Shown here piece by piece: positions 6,006 to 6,967 of a stretch of DNA of 6,967 nt; positions within the stretch are counted from its first letter, which is position 1, and each line of letters starts with the position of its first letter. A program made the position numbers and the translations under genes. The stretch is taken from contig VGKM01000061.1 of the NCBI GenBank assembly GCA_016867005.1, forward strand, positions 1-6,967, read 5' to 3'. The notes below the pieces were generated by a model. That model was not told the DNA's origin. It was given only the letters and a program-made list of their open reading frames with translations, and did not search any database. This stretch comes from Candidatus Omnitrophota bacterium. Lineage in GTDB: Bacteria; Omnitrophota; Gorgyraeia; Gygaellales; Profunditerraquicolaceae.

Positions 6006-6683
6006 TTATTTCTTCTTCAGTTTATCAACAAAATCGCCAACGCCTTTGCCGACAATATCTTTGCAGCCGAGGCCAAATGCCAATGCTAAGCCGAGGCCTA
6101 AAGATGCTAAAACTATGGTGATTGTAAGCTCAATGATTCTGGCGCCGATTTGAAGCTGTTCCAGGGCAATCGCGATCGCGAATACCATTGTTACAACTTC
6201 AACTATCTTGCTTAAAAGGTTTGCCTGGGAAAGCCCGGCGTTATTTGCGGCTGTGGCAACGATATTGTTCAGGAGTTTTGCTATGAACATACCGGCTATC
6301 AGGATGAATATCGCGGCAATGATGTTAGGCACATAAAGGACTATCCTGTTTAACAGGTCTGCGGCAATTGTAAGGCCGATTGCGTTTACTGCTATTACCA
6401 TTGTCACTAAAAGGCCTAACCAATATACTACTACGCCCAGCATTTCGGAAAGTGAATACTTGATACCGCCTTTTGCCAATAGGTCATCAAGTTCAATGCG
6501 GTCAGACAGTTCATCAATCTTGACCAATCTCAGGACCTTTGCAACGATAGATTTCAGGACATTGGAAATCAACCAGCCAATGATAAGTATTACAATAACC
6601 AAAAGCACATTGACCAAAAACTGGCCTATCTGAGTAAGCACTGCCTTACCCGGATCCAATAACACCCATTGCCAAGTACTCAT
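6006..6683 (-). CDS. MscS-related TM-helix repeat membrane protein
   Basis: The 225-aa protein is almost entirely hydrophobic helix, with about five segments near residues 20-42, 80-103, 115-140, 158-180 and 184-206. Two stretches, about 20-56 and 117-150, share a pattern (hydrophobic helix, I-x-G-x-x-I, basic/amphipathic helix) like the conserved TM_helix repeat of CmpX-type proteins. The last helix, LASLGLGLALAFGLGCKDIV (192-211), has the glycine/alanine-rich pattern of the MscS pore helix. The sequence ends soon afterwards in a lysine tail, with no MscS beta or alpha/beta vestibule. A role in mechanosensing or small-solute efflux in the inner membrane is inferred from this likeness; channel activity is unproven. 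ATG 6683 has AAGGAGG seven bases upstream. It is a single-gene unit with its own promoter and terminator. Confidence 0.82.
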   Translation of the reverse strand: MSTWQWVLLDPGKAVLTQIGQFLVNVLLVIVILIIGWLISNVLKSIVAKVLRLVKIDELSDRIELDDLLAKGGIKYSLSEMLGVVVYWLGLLVTMVIAVNAIGLTIAADLLNRIVLYVPNIIAAIFILIAGMFIAKLLNNIVATAANNAGLSQANLLSKIVEVVTMVFAIAIALEQLQIGARIIELTITIVLASLGLGLALAFGLGCKDIVGKGVGDFVDKLKKK

Positions 6684-6725
6684 AATGCATCCTCCTTTTT
6701 TAACTTCCTACAATTACTTTGTATA

Positions 6726-6754
6726 ACTCTATCACGAACAAAGAGTTGTGTCAA
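6726..6754 (-). promoter_or_regulatory. Sigma70 promoter of the MscS-related gene
   Basis: On the minus strand, a perfect TTGACA (6754-6749) is followed by a 17-bp spacer and TAGAGT (6731-6726, four of six consensus bases). The predicted start near 6719 gives a leader of about 36 nt that ends in a strong AAGGAGG. The -35 box contains the TGA stop of the upstream hydrolase gene (6753-6751). Confidence 0.7.
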
Positions 6755-6967
6755 GCGAAATCTAAAGCCATGCCGTCATATGCAGCCACTACCTCAATAC
6801 CCAGCCGCTTTGACAATGCCTCCGCCTGGATATGCGGCTTTGACCTAAGCATAGTCATGCCGAAATGGGTCAGGACCGCCTTTTTTGGCTTGATTTCTTT
6901 AATTAACCGCTCGGCATCAGCAAGGCATAAGTGCTCGATGCCGGGACGCGGCTCAAAGAAAACCACG
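6751..6967 (-). CDS. Metallo-beta-lactamase-fold hydrolase, C-terminal fragment
   Basis: This is the last 72 codons of a gene whose start lies outside the window. The frame is open to the edge, and a GTG at 6966 is probably just an internal valine codon. The visible part includes HLCLADAERLIKEIKPKKAV, then LTHFGMTML with a histidine expected to be the last metal ligand, and a closing strand-turn AAYDGMALDF. This is the usual C-terminus of MBL-fold hydrolases of the RNase Z/PhnP-like group, which bind two divalent metals and cleave phosphodiester or related bonds. The HxHxDH motif would lie upstream, so the subfamily and substrate cannot be named. No terminator follows its stop; the next gene's promoter begins inside its last codons. 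Confidence 0.75.
   Translation of the reverse strand, partial: VVFFEPRPGIEHLCLADAERLIKEIKPKKAVLTHFGMTMLRSKPHIQAEALSKRLGIEVVAAYDGMALDFA

Noticed and set aside
5906..6121. 71-aa plus-strand open frame.
   Set aside because: It crosses the terminator hairpin and the antisense of the MscS-related gene, so it is not a gene.

Overview
The window reads as ordinary bacterial chromosome, and every gene I can support lies on the minus strand. SD-led starts, sigma70-type hexamers and an intrinsic terminator all fit a bacterium. Base composition is moderate. The mix of a CPA1 potassium/proton antiporter, a CNNM/CBS transporter, a small MscS-related TM-helix protein and an NRS/ER-like sugar-nucleotide reductase suggests an uncultured Gram-negative-type lineage. 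Something Omnitrophota-like is only a guess; nothing in the window fixes the taxon.

Reading in the direction of transcription, from high to low coordinates: (1) 6967-6751 is the C-terminal end of a metallo-beta-lactamase-fold hydrolase that enters from outside the window. (2) 6683-6006 is a small multi-helix membrane protein with an MscS-like pore helix. It has its own promoter, whose -35 box overlaps the stop codon of the preceding gene, and a strong intrinsic terminator (5979-5918). (3) 5845-1969 is a tightly packed four-gene run, probably one operon: an RmlD/NRS-ER-like reductase, a CoA-binding Rossmann protein overlapping it by 31 bp, a CNNM/CBS/CorC-type transporter, and a CPA1 K+(Na+)/H+ antiporter with a C-terminal TrkA-C domain. 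The last two form an ion-homeostasis pair. The run ends in a perfect 28-bp palindrome.

(4) 1968-1628 is a 341-bp gap. It holds an excellent sigma70 promoter (TTGACA-N17-TATACT) covered by four copies of an 11-bp motif (TTGTTGGGTAA and its reverse complement) in alternating orientation, spaced 29/30/29 bp centre to centre. (5) This promoter drives a compact, more AT-rich cassette: a 106-aa basic, coiled-coil-like protein; a 229-aa nucleotidyltransferase-fold protein (GSW...DxD) starting at GTG inside the 3' end of the first gene; and, 13 bp further on, an unrecognised gene of at least 207 aa that runs out of the window. This accessory module looks like an autoregulated toxin-antitoxin or defence operon. 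It is the most promising part of the window, but its function is inferred from fold, layout and operator structure only.
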